Shown: piece by piece, positions 1-9,035 of the stretch | Layout: every line of letters begins with the position of its first letter | Numbering within the stretch: the stretch's first letter is position 1 | DNA from: Acidobacteriaceae bacterium | GTDB lineage: Bacteria; Acidobacteriota; Terriglobia; Terriglobales; Acidobacteriaceae | Assembly (NCBI GenBank): GCA_025355505.1 | Contig: JANXZM010000059.1 | Span: forward strand, 1 to 64,000 | Reading direction: 5' to 3' | Length of the DNA: 64,000 bases | Made by a program: the position numbers and the translations under genes | Notes under the pieces: generated by a model | What the model was told of the DNA's origin: nothing | The model's input: only the letters and a program-made list of their open reading frames with translations | Database searches by the model: none

Positions 1-45
1 GACCCTTTATGAGACCGTCGCTCTAGCCACCTGAGCTACACCGCC
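1..45 (-). tRNA. partial tRNA-Met (CAU anticodon), 5' half only
   Basis: Read on the minus strand, the 5' half of a tRNA starts at position 45: acceptor GGCGGTG, TA, D-stem GCTC/GAGC around AGGTGGCTA, then the loop CTCATAA with anticodon CAT. The 3' half lies beyond the window. The bases after the loop (AGGGT) pair poorly with ACGGT before it, leaving two G-G mismatches, so either the edge of the window is imperfect or this is a degraded copy. The anticodon with this acceptor and D-arm suggests elongator Met. Confidence 0.6.
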
Positions 46-199
46 AATCCGGAAATACGCGGAAGGATAACAGGGACAGCCCGGAAATGGGCACAGAATC
101 CCGCAGACGCGGGTGGACGCGTCCCTGATTCATTCTAAAAGTGTATGGAATGGAGTGTCAAACTGCATGGCTACGAGCGAAACATGCGAAACTGTGCGC

Positions 200-931
200 A
201 TGAAGGTTATCGCTGTGATACCGGCGCGGCTGGGTTCGACGCGCCTTCCACGGAAGATGCTGCGCGAGATCGCTGGCGTCCCGTTGCTCGCTTGGGTGTA
301 TCAGGGAGTGCGACGGTGTTCGTCGCTGGACCAGGTCGTGGTTGCTACGGATTCGGATGAAATCATGCGGTTTTGCGAGCAGCAGGGCTTTGTCGCTCGC
401 ATGACTTCGGCGACGCATCGGTCGGGAACCGAGAGGGTACATGAGATCTCGACCCTTATTCCGGCAGATGTTTATTTGAATGTGCAAGGCGATGAGCCGC
501 TGACGCGGCCCGAGCACATCGAGAGCTTGATTGCGGTGATGCGGGGCGCGGAGGTCGAAGTGGGGACGCTGAAGACCGCGGCTGCGGAGGTTGATATCCA
601 CAATCCGAGCGCGGTGAAGGTGGTGACGGATGCCGCGGGACGGGCGCTGTATTTTTCTCGGGCGACGATTCCGCATGACCGCGATGGAGTGCGTCCACGA
701 TACTTCAAACATCTTGGGTACTATGGTTATCGCAAGGGCGCTTTGGATAGATTCGTGCGCTGGCCGGAGTCGTCGCTGGAACGCAGCGAGCGGCTGGAGC
801 AGTTGCGCTTTCTCGAAAACGGAGTTTCGATTCACGTCGCAGAAACGCCGTTCGATACCGTGGGGGTGGATACGGAAGAGGATGTGCGGCGGGTGGAAGA
901 GATTATGCGGCTGGGGCTCGCTCAACACTAG
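200..931 (+). CDS. kdsB: 3-deoxy-manno-octulosonate cytidylyltransferase (CMP-Kdo synthetase)
   Basis: Activates Kdo with CTP to CMP-Kdo for attachment to lipid A, in the cytoplasm. The 243-residue product has the family's usual length. It opens with the nucleotide-binding motif PARLGSTRLPRK (residues 8-19), carries VQGDEPL in the middle and FDTVGVDTEEDV near the C-terminus. I chose the ATG at 200 because homologues begin MKVIAVIPARLGS; an in-frame ATG at 167 has a slightly better GGAG upstream and would add 11 residues. The gene converges with the M48 protease gene, whose stop is about 50 bp away. It indicates a Gram-negative cell with Kdo-containing LPS. Confidence 0.95.
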   Translation: MKVIAVIPARLGSTRLPRKMLREIAGVPLLAWVYQGVRRCSSLDQVVVATDSDEIMRFCEQQGFVARMTSATHRSGTERVHEISTLIPADVYLNVQGDEPLTRPEHIESLIAVMRGAEVEVGTLKTAAAEVDIHNPSAVKVVTDAAGRALYFSRATIPHDRDGVRPRYFKHLGYYGYRKGALDRFVRWPESSLERSERLEQLRFLENGVSIHVAETPFDTVGVDTEEDVRRVEEIMRLGLAQH

Positions 932-979
932 CGGTGGATTAGAGGGCGGAACGCGGACAGGAGAGTCCGCGCCACGCGT

Positions 980-2134
980 TCAGTGCAACTTCGCCCAGGC
1001 TTCGGCGGCGGCTACTCTTTTTGTGATCGCGGGATGTGAGTGCAGAAGCCATTCGACCCAGCGGGAAGGCGTTTTTTCGGCGAGATTCTGCTCGGCCAAC
1101 TTATTCATCGACGAGATGAAGGGCTCGACGCTGGCCACAGACTGGAAACAATAGCGATCGGCCTGGCGCTCGTTGAAGCGCGAGTAGGCGTTGAGCGCGG
1201 GCATCAGCAAGAACGAAAGCACGGTCGAGACCAGAATGAGCAACGGCAGATTGGAGAAATCGGACATGGCCGCGAACATGTTGCGATCTACGGCGTAGCT
1301 TAGAACATAGTTGGCCAGCCAGAAGCCGAATAGCGTGATTCCCGCCTGCACGAAAATACTCTTCAGAATGTGGCGGTGCACGTGATGTCCAAGCTCGTGC
1401 GCGAGGACGGCTTCGATTTCGTCGTCGGAATAGTTGTCCAGTAGGGTGTCGGCGAGAATGATGCGCCGGGTGGCACCGAGTCCGGTCAGCGCGGCGTTGG
1501 CTTTCTTGCTTTTCTCGGAAAGATGCCACTTGTAGACACCGCGCACACGCGTGCCGGCGCGTTCGCTCAGAACAATCAAGCGGCGCTTGAGTTCCTCGTT
1601 GTCGAGCGGTTCGAATTTATAAAAAATCGGAAACAGGACAACCGGCGCGAGCTGCGCCAGCATTACAAAAAGCCCGAGGAAAACTGCCCACGCGATCACC
1701 CACCAGTACTGTGGGCTCTGGCGTATAAGCGTGTAGAGCAGTTCGACCACAATGGCGGCCATGAGCAGGCCAATCAGCAGACTTTTGAATTCGTCCCAAA
1801 GCCACGAGCGAAGTCGCTGGTTGGAAAGGTTATAGCGGTGCTCCAGACGGAAACTGCAATACTCGAGCGGAGTTCCCAGCACCTTGCTGATCAGCATCAG
1901 CATGAGGACGTAAAGGAAAACCGCGAAAGAGTAACTCTGCGGAGCGCCACGCTCGGCCAGATGGTGGAGCGTCCCGGTCCAGCCGGTGGCCAGAAGGGCG
2001 ACGAGCAATCCGAAGCCGAGCGCGAAATCGGCGACGCCCAGCCACCGCTTGATGCGGTTGTAGCGGTGCGATTCCGGAGAATCGGCGAGAATCGGCGTGG
2101 TTTCCGTGGTGGCCATTATTCCGAGAATTGTCAC
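980..2134 (-). CDS. M48 family membrane metalloprotease (Ste24/CAAX-protease type)
   Basis: An integral-membrane zinc peptidase of the M48 family, likely acting in membrane protein quality control. In 384 residues there are hydrophobic segments near 33-52, 70-87, 118-137 and 144-172. The zinc motif HELGH lies at 246-250, preceded by the ADTLLDNYSDDEIEAVLA region typical of Ste24-like enzymes. A further hydrophobic stretch follows, and the C-terminal SHPAITKRV resembles the end of the peptidase domain. The first codon is GTG at 2134; an in-frame ATG at 2116 would remove six residues and is equally possible. It lies 81 bp downstream of the phosphomannomutase gene on the same strand. The physiological substrate cannot be told from sequence. 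Confidence 0.88.
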   Translation of the reverse strand: MTILGIMATTETTPILADSPESHRYNRIKRWLGVADFALGFGLLVALLATGWTGTLHHLAERGAPQSYSFAVFLYVLMLMLISKVLGTPLEYCSFRLEHRYNLSNQRLRSWLWDEFKSLLIGLLMAAIVVELLYTLIRQSPQYWWVIAWAVFLGLFVMLAQLAPVVLFPIFYKFEPLDNEELKRRLIVLSERAGTRVRGVYKWHLSEKSKKANAALTGLGATRRIILADTLLDNYSDDEIEAVLAHELGHHVHRHILKSIFVQAGITLFGFWLANYVLSYAVDRNMFAAMSDFSNLPLLILVSTVLSFLLMPALNAYSRFNERQADRYCFQSVASVEPFISSMNKLAEQNLAEKTPSRWVEWLLHSHPAITKRVAAAEAWAKLH

Positions 2135-2215
2135 TATCCTATCGTGTTCCGAGGCCAGCTAGAACGCAAAAGTGCAGGAACGCCCGGCTCTTAGCTCTTA
2201 GCTTTCCGCTTCGGG

Positions 2216-3631
2216 TTAGTCCTGCCGCACGAATCGCTCGCCGCTTTCAAGAATTTCCTCTACTAGCTCGGGCGTGGCCGCTTCAACATAGCAGCGGAGC
2301 ATACGCTCGGTGCCGGAGGCGCGGAACAATACCCAGGCGTCGGCGCCGTTGCCATGCTTGGGGGCATCGAGGTAGAACTTTACACCGTCGCGATTTTCCT
2401 TGCGCAGTATGGAATAAGCGCCGAGCTTCGTAGTCTGGGGATCGGCGGCGCGGCGGATGGAGCCATTCTTGATTTCATCGGAAATGTGCAGATCGCGGCG
2501 GCCATAGTAGTGCGCGCCAAATTCACGTTGCAGGTCGGCAACCAACTGGCCGAGCGGCTTCCCTTCTTCGGCCATGACATTCGCAAGCAACAGTGCGTTG
2601 AGAATGCCGTCGCGTTCCGGGAGAAAGCGGCCGTACCCGATGCCGCCGGATTCTTCTCCGCCGATCAGAATGTCATGCTCCATCATGATGTCGGCAATGT
2701 ACTTGAAACCGATCGAGGTCTCGTGCAGCTTGCGCCCGTGCTTCGCGGCGATACGGTCCATCATGCCGGTGGTATTGAAGGCACGCACCACATCGCCCGG
2801 CCACTTCTTGTAAACCAGCAACCAGTTCAGAAGAACGCACATACACTTGTGCGAATCGACGAAGCTCCCATCTTCCGCCACAGCGCCGATGCGGTCGGCA
2901 TCGCCGTCGGTTACCAGGCCCGCTTGGCATTTCTCTTGCATTACGGTTTTCTGCAACAGCGCGACGTGCGGCAGTATCGGTTCCGGGTTAATGCCCGGGA
3001 ATAGTGGGTTCACTTCCTGGCGAATCGCGACGTAGCGGATGTCGTGTGTGTCGAATATTTCCGAAAGAATTCCGCGGCCGGAGCCGTACATGGAGTCGAT
3101 GGCAAACTTAAAATTCGCGCGGCGGATGAGATCGAGATCGGCGAACTGGGTAACCGCTTCGACATAGGCGGGCTTCAGATCGACCTCTTCGATTTTCACC
3201 ACTTTACCCTTTGGCATCGCCCCCGCGGCCAGTTCTTCTTCGATAAACTTCATGATCGCGGGAGTGGCGGAGCCTCCAAACTTGGCTTTGAACTTTACGC
3301 CGTTCCAGTTCCAGGGATTGTGGCTGGAGGTGACCATGACGCCGCCCGCTGCGCCCAGCTTCTTGACGTTGTAGGAAACCGTGGGCGTGGGCACGTAGTC
3401 GTTGGCCAGCAGCACGGGGATTCCTGCGCCAGCGATTACTTCAGCGACGATGCGGGCGGCGCGATCGGAAAGGAAGCGCGTGTCGTAGCCAATGATTACG
3501 CCGCGAGTGGGATCTTCATTTTTGAGGACGTAGCCGGCAATCGCTCCGGCCACACGTCGCACGTTGTCGAAAGTGAAGTCGTCGGCAATAAGGCCGCGCC
3601 AGCCGTCGGTACCGAATTTGATTTGGGTCAT
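2216..3631 (-). CDS. phosphomannomutase/phosphoglucomutase (alpha-D-phosphohexomutase family)
   Basis: Interconverts hexose 6-phosphate and 1-phosphate through a phosphoserine. In 471 residues the signature elements appear in order: FGTDGWRG at the N-terminus, the phosphoserine loop TSSHNP (Ser103), the metal loop DGDADR (242-247) and the sugar-binding loop GGEESGG (324-330). The ATG at 3631 is chosen because MTQIKFGTDGWRG is the normal family start; the upstream in-frame extension is low in complexity and includes a repeated NDELRTTNDELL stretch. With the neighbouring mannose-1-P guanylyltransferase and mannose-6-P isomerase it probably makes mannose-1-P for GDP-mannose. Substrate choice between mannose and glucose cannot be settled from the motifs. 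Confidence 0.9.
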   Translation of the reverse strand: MTQIKFGTDGWRGLIADDFTFDNVRRVAGAIAGYVLKNEDPTRGVIIGYDTRFLSDRAARIVAEVIAGAGIPVLLANDYVPTPTVSYNVKKLGAAGGVMVTSSHNPWNWNGVKFKAKFGGSATPAIMKFIEEELAAGAMPKGKVVKIEEVDLKPAYVEAVTQFADLDLIRRANFKFAIDSMYGSGRGILSEIFDTHDIRYVAIRQEVNPLFPGINPEPILPHVALLQKTVMQEKCQAGLVTDGDADRIGAVAEDGSFVDSHKCMCVLLNWLLVYKKWPGDVVRAFNTTGMMDRIAAKHGRKLHETSIGFKYIADIMMEHDILIGGEESGGIGYGRFLPERDGILNALLLANVMAEEGKPLGQLVADLQREFGAHYYGRRDLHISDEIKNGSIRRAADPQTTKLGAYSILRKENRDGVKFYLDAPKHGNGADAWVLFRASGTERMLRCYVEAATPELVEEILESGERFVRQD

Positions 3632-3708
3632 GAGCAGTTCGTCGTTGGTCGTTCGCAGTTCGTCGTTCGCTTGAATTTCCTTAGACTGCCGACAAATTCG
3701 CATTTCCT

Positions 3709-3762
3709 GCAGAGGCGCGGCCTGCTGCGTCTCCGGAGACGGTGCAAGCCCCGTCTCGACAG
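3709..3762. repeat. palindromic intergenic repeat, family B (imperfect copy)
   Basis: A GAGGCGCGGCCTGCTGCGTC arm, CCGGAGACGG, then CAAGCCCCGTCTCGACAGG. It is a degenerate copy of the GTAGAGACG...CGTCTCTAC element seen at 17238, 44058 and 56099. It sits between the guanylyltransferase stop and the phosphomannomutase start. Confidence 0.7.
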
Positions 3763-3763
3763 G

Positions 3764-4873
3764 TCAAACCAATTTCTTCAGCTTCTTTTCATCTAGATGC
3801 TTCACCACTTTGCCAACATCCTGCGACTGGTCTAGCGTGGTGATGAGCAGGGCGTCTTCGGTCTCGACAATCACCAGGTTGCTTACGCCGATCAGGGCAA
3901 CAAATTTGCCTGGGGCGTGCACGTAATTATTTTTCGCGTTCATGGCAAAACTTCCGGACGCTGAGACCAGGCTTCCATCGCCCGGTTTCGCCTTCGCCAC
4001 GTGGTGCTCGTGCAGAGCGGTCCAGGAACCGAGGTCGTTCCATCCGAAGTCGCAGGGCAGACAGAAGATGCGGGACTGAGCTTCTGCCTTGGCCGAGCGC
4101 GGCTCCAGCACCGCGTAGTCGATGCTGATGTTTTCGCACTTCGGGTAGAGCTTGCGAAAAGTGTCCGCGAACTTGCGCGTGCCATAAGCCGCGGCAATCT
4201 TCTCCAGGAGAGGCGCGGTGTTGGGAAGATGCTCGCGCAGCGCGTTGGCGAGCGTGTCGGCGCGCCAAAGAAACATGCCGCTATTCCAGAAGTAGTTGCC
4301 CGCGTCGAGAAACTGCCGGGCCGTGGCGAGGTCGGGCTTTTCGGTGAAGCGGCGCACGCGCAGGGAGCCTTGGTGATCGTGCGCGCCAACTTCGATATAT
4401 CCGTAGCCGGTTTCGGGGCGAGTTGGGCGGATGCCGAGGACAACGATGTTTTGCCCGGCGGCTGCGATCTCGATTCCTCGGGTGAGAGTTGCGCGGTATT
4501 GGGCAGAGTCGGCGATAACGTGATCGGACGGAAACAGACCGAGCACCGCATCGGGATCGTGACGCAACAAAAGAAATGCGGCTAAGCCGATGGCGGGGGC
4601 GGTGTTGCGTCCGGCGGGCTCGGCGATGATTTGTTTCGCGGGAAGTTTCGTAAGCTGGCGCAGGATGGCGGGGCGCAGGTCGTCATTGGTGATAATCCAG
4701 AAGTTGCTGGGCGCGGCCATGGGCGCGAGGCGTGTTACGGTCTGCTGGATCATGGTGTGCTTGCCGTCGAGCGCGAGCAGTTGCTTGGCGCGGCGCTTGC
4801 GGCTCAGCGGCCAGAAGCGCGTGCCTCGGCCGCCAGCCAGGATTACGGGATAGAAGTGCGGGTTCGCTTTCAC
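3764..4873 (-). CDS. manC: mannose-1-phosphate guanylyltransferase (GDP-mannose pyrophosphorylase)
   Basis: Makes GDP-mannose from mannose-1-P and GTP, a precursor for surface polysaccharides. The N-terminal motif VILAGGRGTRFWPLSRKRRAKQ is the nucleotidyltransferase signature. Further conserved pieces are GLFPSDHVI, GYGYIEVG, FTEKPD and YFWNSGMFLWRA. At about 369 residues it is the short form, with no fused type II phosphomannose isomerase domain, which fits the separate manA upstream. The start is uncertain. A GTG at 4873 puts the signature about ten residues from the N-terminus; an ATG at 4933 would add 20 residues unlike the family, and neither has a clear ribosome binding site. Confidence 0.9.
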   Translation of the reverse strand: MKANPHFYPVILAGGRGTRFWPLSRKRRAKQLLALDGKHTMIQQTVTRLAPMAAPSNFWIITNDDLRPAILRQLTKLPAKQIIAEPAGRNTAPAIGLAAFLLLRHDPDAVLGLFPSDHVIADSAQYRATLTRGIEIAAAGQNIVVLGIRPTRPETGYGYIEVGAHDHQGSLRVRRFTEKPDLATARQFLDAGNYFWNSGMFLWRADTLANALREHLPNTAPLLEKIAAAYGTRKFADTFRKLYPKCENISIDYAVLEPRSAKAEAQSRIFCLPCDFGWNDLGSWTALHEHHVAKAKPGDGSLVSASGSFAMNAKNNYVHAPGKFVALIGVSNLVIVETEDALLITTLDQSQDVGKVVKHLDEKKLKKLV

Positions 4874-4914
4874 TGTGGTTGCAAGCCTAACATTTAGGCT
4901 GCGGGCGGCGAAAG

Positions 4915-5012
4915 GCTTGAGCACAGGGAGCACAGAGGAAAACGTTCCCTCAAGAATTTGATCTCCACTGCATACCCCTGTGTACCTCTGCGCCCCCTGT
5001 GGTGAAAATTTT
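4915..5012. repeat. intergenic repeat of the CACAGAG family (family D)
   Basis: GCACAGGGAGCACAGAGG at the left and CCCCTGTGTACCTCTGCGCC plus CCCTGTGGTG at the right form an imperfect inverted pair between manA and manC. Similar wording recurs at 11093-11161, 14527-14550 and 59838-59890. It is noncoding and of unknown function. Confidence 0.6.
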
Positions 5013-5014
5013 AT

Positions 5015-6013
5015 TTACAGGCGAGTCGCGGGCTCAGACACCTCTGAACTCGGCACGCTGGTTTTGAGGAATTCGACCGCCCACAGCGGACGCACCATGA
5101 ACCCTTGCACAGCGGCGGGAATTACCACCGCGTCACCTTTGGCCAGTGTCACCGGGTCGCGGCCCTGCGCTTCGACAACGCCGCAGCCTTCAACGGCGAC
5201 CAGTATCTGCACCGAAGTCTTGCCGGACCCGGCGGTCGAAAATTCCTGCGGCTCCTTCAACTCAAACAGGTCCACCACGAAGTCGGGTGCGGCGATCATG
5301 GAAGACTGCCGGCTTTTGCCGCCGTGAATACTGACCGGCGCGGGGCGAATCACTTTGCCGGAGGCAGTGCGTTCCTTGACCGAGGCGATGCCGCGCTCCA
5401 GATGCAGCGGGCGCGGGCGTCCGTAGTCATAGAGACGATACGTGGTATCGGACTGCTGCTGCGTCTCCACGATTACGGCGCCTGGCCCGAGCGTATGTAC
5501 CGTGCCGCCGGCCACGTAAATCATTTCGCCTTGATAGACGTTGATCCAGTTGAGCAATTCTTCGGCGCGATTTTCTTGGATGGCTTGCTCGAGTTGAGCC
5601 ACCGTAACGCCGGGCTTCAAACCGAGCGCGATCTGCGATCCGGGCTTGGCGTGGGCCACGTACCAGCATTCGGTTTTGCCCCAAGGCTCTCCGACGCGCT
5701 GTGCCGTGGCGTCGTCGGGGTGCACCTGGACTGAGAGTTTTTCCTCGGGGAACAGAAACTTCAGCAGCAACGGAAAGCGCTGCGGGTCGCGGGCGGCCGT
5801 GCCCACAAATTCGGCGCCGAATTCTTTGCTCAGGTCTGCGAGGGTACGTTTCGCCAGCGGGCCGTTCGTGACCATACAGTTGTCACCGGTTAGCCAGGCT
5901 TCTCCGATGCGTTCGTTGAATTTGTGATTCGGGTAAATCGCAGAAAGATCGAGCGTGCCCCAGGGACGGGGATCGAAGGCGGGCGACATCAGGAGTGGGT
6001 AGAGTTGGGTCAT
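5015..6013 (-). CDS. manA: class I mannose-6-phosphate isomerase
   Basis: Zinc-dependent isomerisation of fructose-6-P to mannose-6-P, the entry step to GDP-mannose. The 332-residue product carries the metal ligands expected for type I enzymes: Gln96 and His98 in SVQVHPDD, Glu115 in KTECWYV and His173 in AGGTVHTLGPG. The conserved YRLYDYGR (192-199) follows. The ATG at 6013 is preferred over an ATG at 6037 that would add eight residues. It is the most upstream gene of a minus-strand series (manA, manC, mutase, then the protease) in which gaps of 80-150 bp hold repeats, so a single transcript is possible but not certain. Confidence 0.92.
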   Translation of the reverse strand: MTQLYPLLMSPAFDPRPWGTLDLSAIYPNHKFNERIGEAWLTGDNCMVTNGPLAKRTLADLSKEFGAEFVGTAARDPQRFPLLLKFLFPEEKLSVQVHPDDATAQRVGEPWGKTECWYVAHAKPGSQIALGLKPGVTVAQLEQAIQENRAEELLNWINVYQGEMIYVAGGTVHTLGPGAVIVETQQQSDTTYRLYDYGRPRPLHLERGIASVKERTASGKVIRPAPVSIHGGKSRQSSMIAAPDFVVDLFELKEPQEFSTAGSGKTSVQILVAVEGCGVVEAQGRDPVTLAKGDAVVIPAAVQGFMVRPLWAVEFLKTSVPSSEVSEPATRL

Positions 6014-6101
6014 AAGAGAAAGACGATTAAACGGCAATCCTTATTTGTTATGTTGCGTGGTACCCGTGGCCCGTCCAGCGGCCGGAGGGGCGCTGGAGTA
6101 T

Positions 6102-7658
6102 CTACGGTGAAATTGCCGCCAGTTTCTTGAAATAACTCCTGGCAACCGCTCCGTTCCCGGAAGCCTCTGCCGAGCGCGCGGCACCATAGACAGCATTGAA
6201 CCGGTTGGGCGCGACCTTCAGAACGGCTTCGTATTCCGTGAGCGATTCCCGCGGGTGGTTCTCCAGCAAAAGTAATTCCGCCAACATTTCCCTGCAGGGC
6301 GTAACCGGGCCCGGCGTCACGGCGTCCTTGTCCATGGTTTCTTCCAACTCCGCGGCCGATCTCATGATGGCAATCGAGTCGCTGCTCTTGCCACCCTTCT
6401 CCGCAATCCACGCAGCCACTTCGCGCCGCTGCACTTCCACTTGATTCGACCAGTACGCATTGTTCTGTTTGGCGATGGTAGACACTAGGAACGCCAGAGT
6501 CTGCTCCGCTTGAGCCGCACGATCAAGATTGCCAGAACGTGCGCTGCCTTCGCCAATGGCGACCCAGGTGATGGCTTGCGCCCAGGGCACACCCTCTTTT
6601 CGGACTTGCAGTTCACTTGCCTGCTTCCAATTTCCGAGCTCGATCGTGCAACGCGCAGGAATCGCGGCTATGGCATAGTCGCCGGTGAGAGTGAGTCCGG
6701 CGACAGAGGCGAGCGAATTCAACTCCACGAGCACCGCTTGGGCCTCTTTTACGCGTCCACTTTGCAAATAGGCGTAGGCCAGGTAGTCCATGGCGTGAAG
6801 GCGCTGGTCCCGCGCCTCGCCATTGGTTGAACTAGCTTCTGCCTCAGTGGCAAGTTTTTCGGATCTCTGATTGGAGCGGATGGATTCGTCCCACAATCCC
6901 ACCCTGGTAAAAAGGTGCGAAGGCATGTGATTGGCGTGGGCGGAGACCGGTGCGATCTTGGCGTACATGCGAGCGGCGCCGAGACCTTTTTCCGCGAGGA
7001 CCGGATTGTCGTAGCAGTGGATGATGTAGTGGGCGACGCCTGGATGATGGGGTTGCAAGTTGAAGAGCGGCTCAAGAATTTCTCCGCACTTGCGCTGATT
7101 GGCGAAGGTCTTGTCCGTTTTCGGCGCGGTGATATAGAGCGTCAGCGCATGGAAGATCGCGGCTTCGCTGTCTGCCGGATAAGCTGCCTGTACGGCTCCC
7201 ATTTTTGCCTCAAATGCCCGGTCGTGCAGTGCGGAATCCTTGCCATCCTGGTAGTAAATTTCCGCCAGAGCGTCGAGATAGGCAACTTCGCGTGGCGTCG
7301 CATTCGGATTCGCCGTGGCAATGGCTTTTGCTTTTTCGAGAGCCGCGCGGCCGGCAGCCGTGTCTCCGTTCCTCCACAAACCGTGGTAGTGCGACATGGC
7401 GACGCCCCATTGCGCCATCGCGCAGGTTGGATCCTGAATCGCGATTTCGCTAAACGCCTTCATCGCTTGCTCGTACTGAAAGGAGTGCAGCAAGGCCACC
7501 GCTCGGTCGAAACTGAGCTCTACTGTTTTCGAGCAGGATGTCAGAAAGTGGACCGAGCCTATTTCTTCTGCCGAGAGTTCGTGCTGGTGTTCTTGAGCGG
7601 CCAGAGCCAGCGGTCCAGACCCGAGACAAGCCAGGAGTAAAATCGCAGCGCGGCGCAT
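6102..7658 (-). CDS. exported TPR-repeat protein
   Basis: A 518-residue tetratricopeptide protein with an N-terminal signal peptide (MRRAAILLLACLGSGPLALA, then AQEHQHELSA). The ATG at 7658 is well supported by AGGAGG five bases upstream. Helical repeats fill the rest, for example FDRAVALLHSFQYEQAMKAF and PTCAMAQWGVAMSHY. HANHMPSHLFTRVGLWDESI in the centre is a motif I associate with a family of large exported acidobacterial TPR proteins. The C-terminus (ESLTEYEAVLKVAPNRFNAV) holds two more repeats. No catalytic motif is visible. It probably mediates protein-protein contacts in the periplasm, but the partner is unknown. Confidence 0.8.
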   Translation of the reverse strand: MRRAAILLLACLGSGPLALAAQEHQHELSAEEIGSVHFLTSCSKTVELSFDRAVALLHSFQYEQAMKAFSEIAIQDPTCAMAQWGVAMSHYHGLWRNGDTAAGRAALEKAKAIATANPNATPREVAYLDALAEIYYQDGKDSALHDRAFEAKMGAVQAAYPADSEAAIFHALTLYITAPKTDKTFANQRKCGEILEPLFNLQPHHPGVAHYIIHCYDNPVLAEKGLGAARMYAKIAPVSAHANHMPSHLFTRVGLWDESIRSNQRSEKLATEAEASSTNGEARDQRLHAMDYLAYAYLQSGRVKEAQAVLVELNSLASVAGLTLTGDYAIAAIPARCTIELGNWKQASELQVRKEGVPWAQAITWVAIGEGSARSGNLDRAAQAEQTLAFLVSTIAKQNNAYWSNQVEVQRREVAAWIAEKGGKSSDSIAIMRSAAELEETMDKDAVTPGPVTPCREMLAELLLLENHPRESLTEYEAVLKVAPNRFNAVYGAARSAEASGNGAVARSYFKKLAAISP

Positions 7659-7829
7659 AAACCTCCTCCTGCGAGAATCGCCCCCCAAAGAAGTGTTAAA
7701 GGAGAGATGAAAGGGTTGGTTTTGCTTCTCACCCATTGGGTCGAGGCCTCCGCAAAGTTCGTTTTTCTCTCAAAGCCGCATGAATACTGGCGTTGACCCG
7801 ATCATACGGCTACTGACGCTACCTTCATG

Positions 7830-9035
7830 CTACAGCCCACCAAAGAACTTGCGCATGCGCTCCAGCGCCTTGTCCAGATTCTCCACCGATGTCGCATACG
7901 AGATGCGAACGTGCTCGGTCGTACCAAAGCCTTCGCCCGCGACCGTTGCAACATGCGCCTGGTGCAGCAGTCCATGCGCAATGTCGGCGCCTGACTTCAT
8001 ACCGCTCTTGCCGAAAAACGCCGAGACATTTGGATACACGTAGAACGCTCCTTCCGGCATGGTGCACTTCACGCCCGGAATCGACCGCAGGCCGCCCACA
8101 ATGTGGTCGCGCAGCTTGATGTACTCCGCGCGCATTTCTTCGACGCACTGCTGCGAACTGTCCAGCGCCGCGACCGCAGCCTTCTGCACAATCGACGTCG
8201 GATTCGAAGTTGACTGGCTCTGCAGTTTCTGCACCGCACCAACTACTGATGCGGGGCCCAGCGTGAATCCCAGTCGCCAGCCGGTCATCGCATAAGTTTT
8301 CGAAAGCGATCCGACGACCAGGAAGCGGTCGCGATATTCGTTCAAACTCCCAACGGAGAAATTCTTGCCGGTGTAGTTGAGATACACGTAGCACTCGTCG
8401 GAGATCACCCAGATTCCGCGCTCATGCGCGAGGCGCACCACGGCGGTCATGTCCTCAGGACTCATCACCGCACCCGACGGATTCGAGGGCGAATTCAGAA
8501 TAATCAGCTTCGTCTTCGGCGTGATCAGCCGCTCCACCATCTGGGCGGTGACGCGGAAGCCCTGCGACTCGTCGGCATCGAGCAGCACACAGTTGCCACC
8601 GACGTAACGCACCATGTCCTTGAACGAGACCCAGTAAGGCACCGGCAGAATCACTTCGTCGCCGTGGTCCACCAGCACCGAGATTACGTTGAAGAGCGCG
8701 TGCTTGCCGCCCACCGAGGCGCAGGTTTCTTCGCGCTTGTAGGCGGAACCGAAATCGGTCGCGTGGCGGCGGAGGATGGCGTCCTTGAGTTCGATGGTGC
8801 CACCCACCGGCGTGTACTTCGAGAAATTGTTCTGGATGGCCGCAATAGCCGCGTCTTTAACGTGCTGCGGCGTCGGGAAGTGCGGCTCGCCGGCGGTCAT
8901 GTCAACGACGTCGATTCCCTGCTGGCGGAGCTTCTCCGCCTCGGCCACGGCGGCCATGGTGGCGGAGGGCTCGATGCGGTTGATGCGTTCCGTCAGGCGG
9001 ACGGGGTGAGTGACGGGTGTCATTACAGTGCTCAT
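7830..9035 (-). CDS. class I/II PLP aminotransferase, aspartate aminotransferase-like
   Basis: A fold-type I pyridoxal-phosphate transaminase of 401 residues. The PLP lysine is Lys246 in VGSLSKTYAMTGWRLGF, with NSPSNPSG at 181-188 and the N-terminal TAGEPHFPTP. This arrangement is that of subgroup I-gamma (thermophilic-type) aspartate aminotransferases, which may also act on prephenate or other amino acids. The ATG at 9035 overlaps the stop of coaD in an ATGA junction, so translation is probably coupled to coaD. Substrate range is inferred from the family, not shown by the sequence. Confidence 0.9.
   Translation of the reverse strand: MSTVMTPVTHPVRLTERINRIEPSATMAAVAEAEKLRQQGIDVVDMTAGEPHFPTPQHVKDAAIAAIQNNFSKYTPVGGTIELKDAILRRHATDFGSAYKREETCASVGGKHALFNVISVLVDHGDEVILPVPYWVSFKDMVRYVGGNCVLLDADESQGFRVTAQMVERLITPKTKLIILNSPSNPSGAVMSPEDMTAVVRLAHERGIWVISDECYVYLNYTGKNFSVGSLNEYRDRFLVVGSLSKTYAMTGWRLGFTLGPASVVGAVQKLQSQSTSNPTSIVQKAAVAALDSSQQCVEEMRAEYIKLRDHIVGGLRSIPGVKCTMPEGAFYVYPNVSAFFGKSGMKSGADIAHGLLHQAHVATVAGEGFGTTEHVRISYATSVENLDKALERMRKFFGGL

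Noticed and set aside
158-928. Long antisense reading frame across kdsB
   Set aside because: It is a byproduct of high G+C codon use; it has no family motif, and kdsB is clearly real on the other strand. The same applies to many long antisense frames in the window, for instance 39547-40611, 51076-52347 and 58653-59579.
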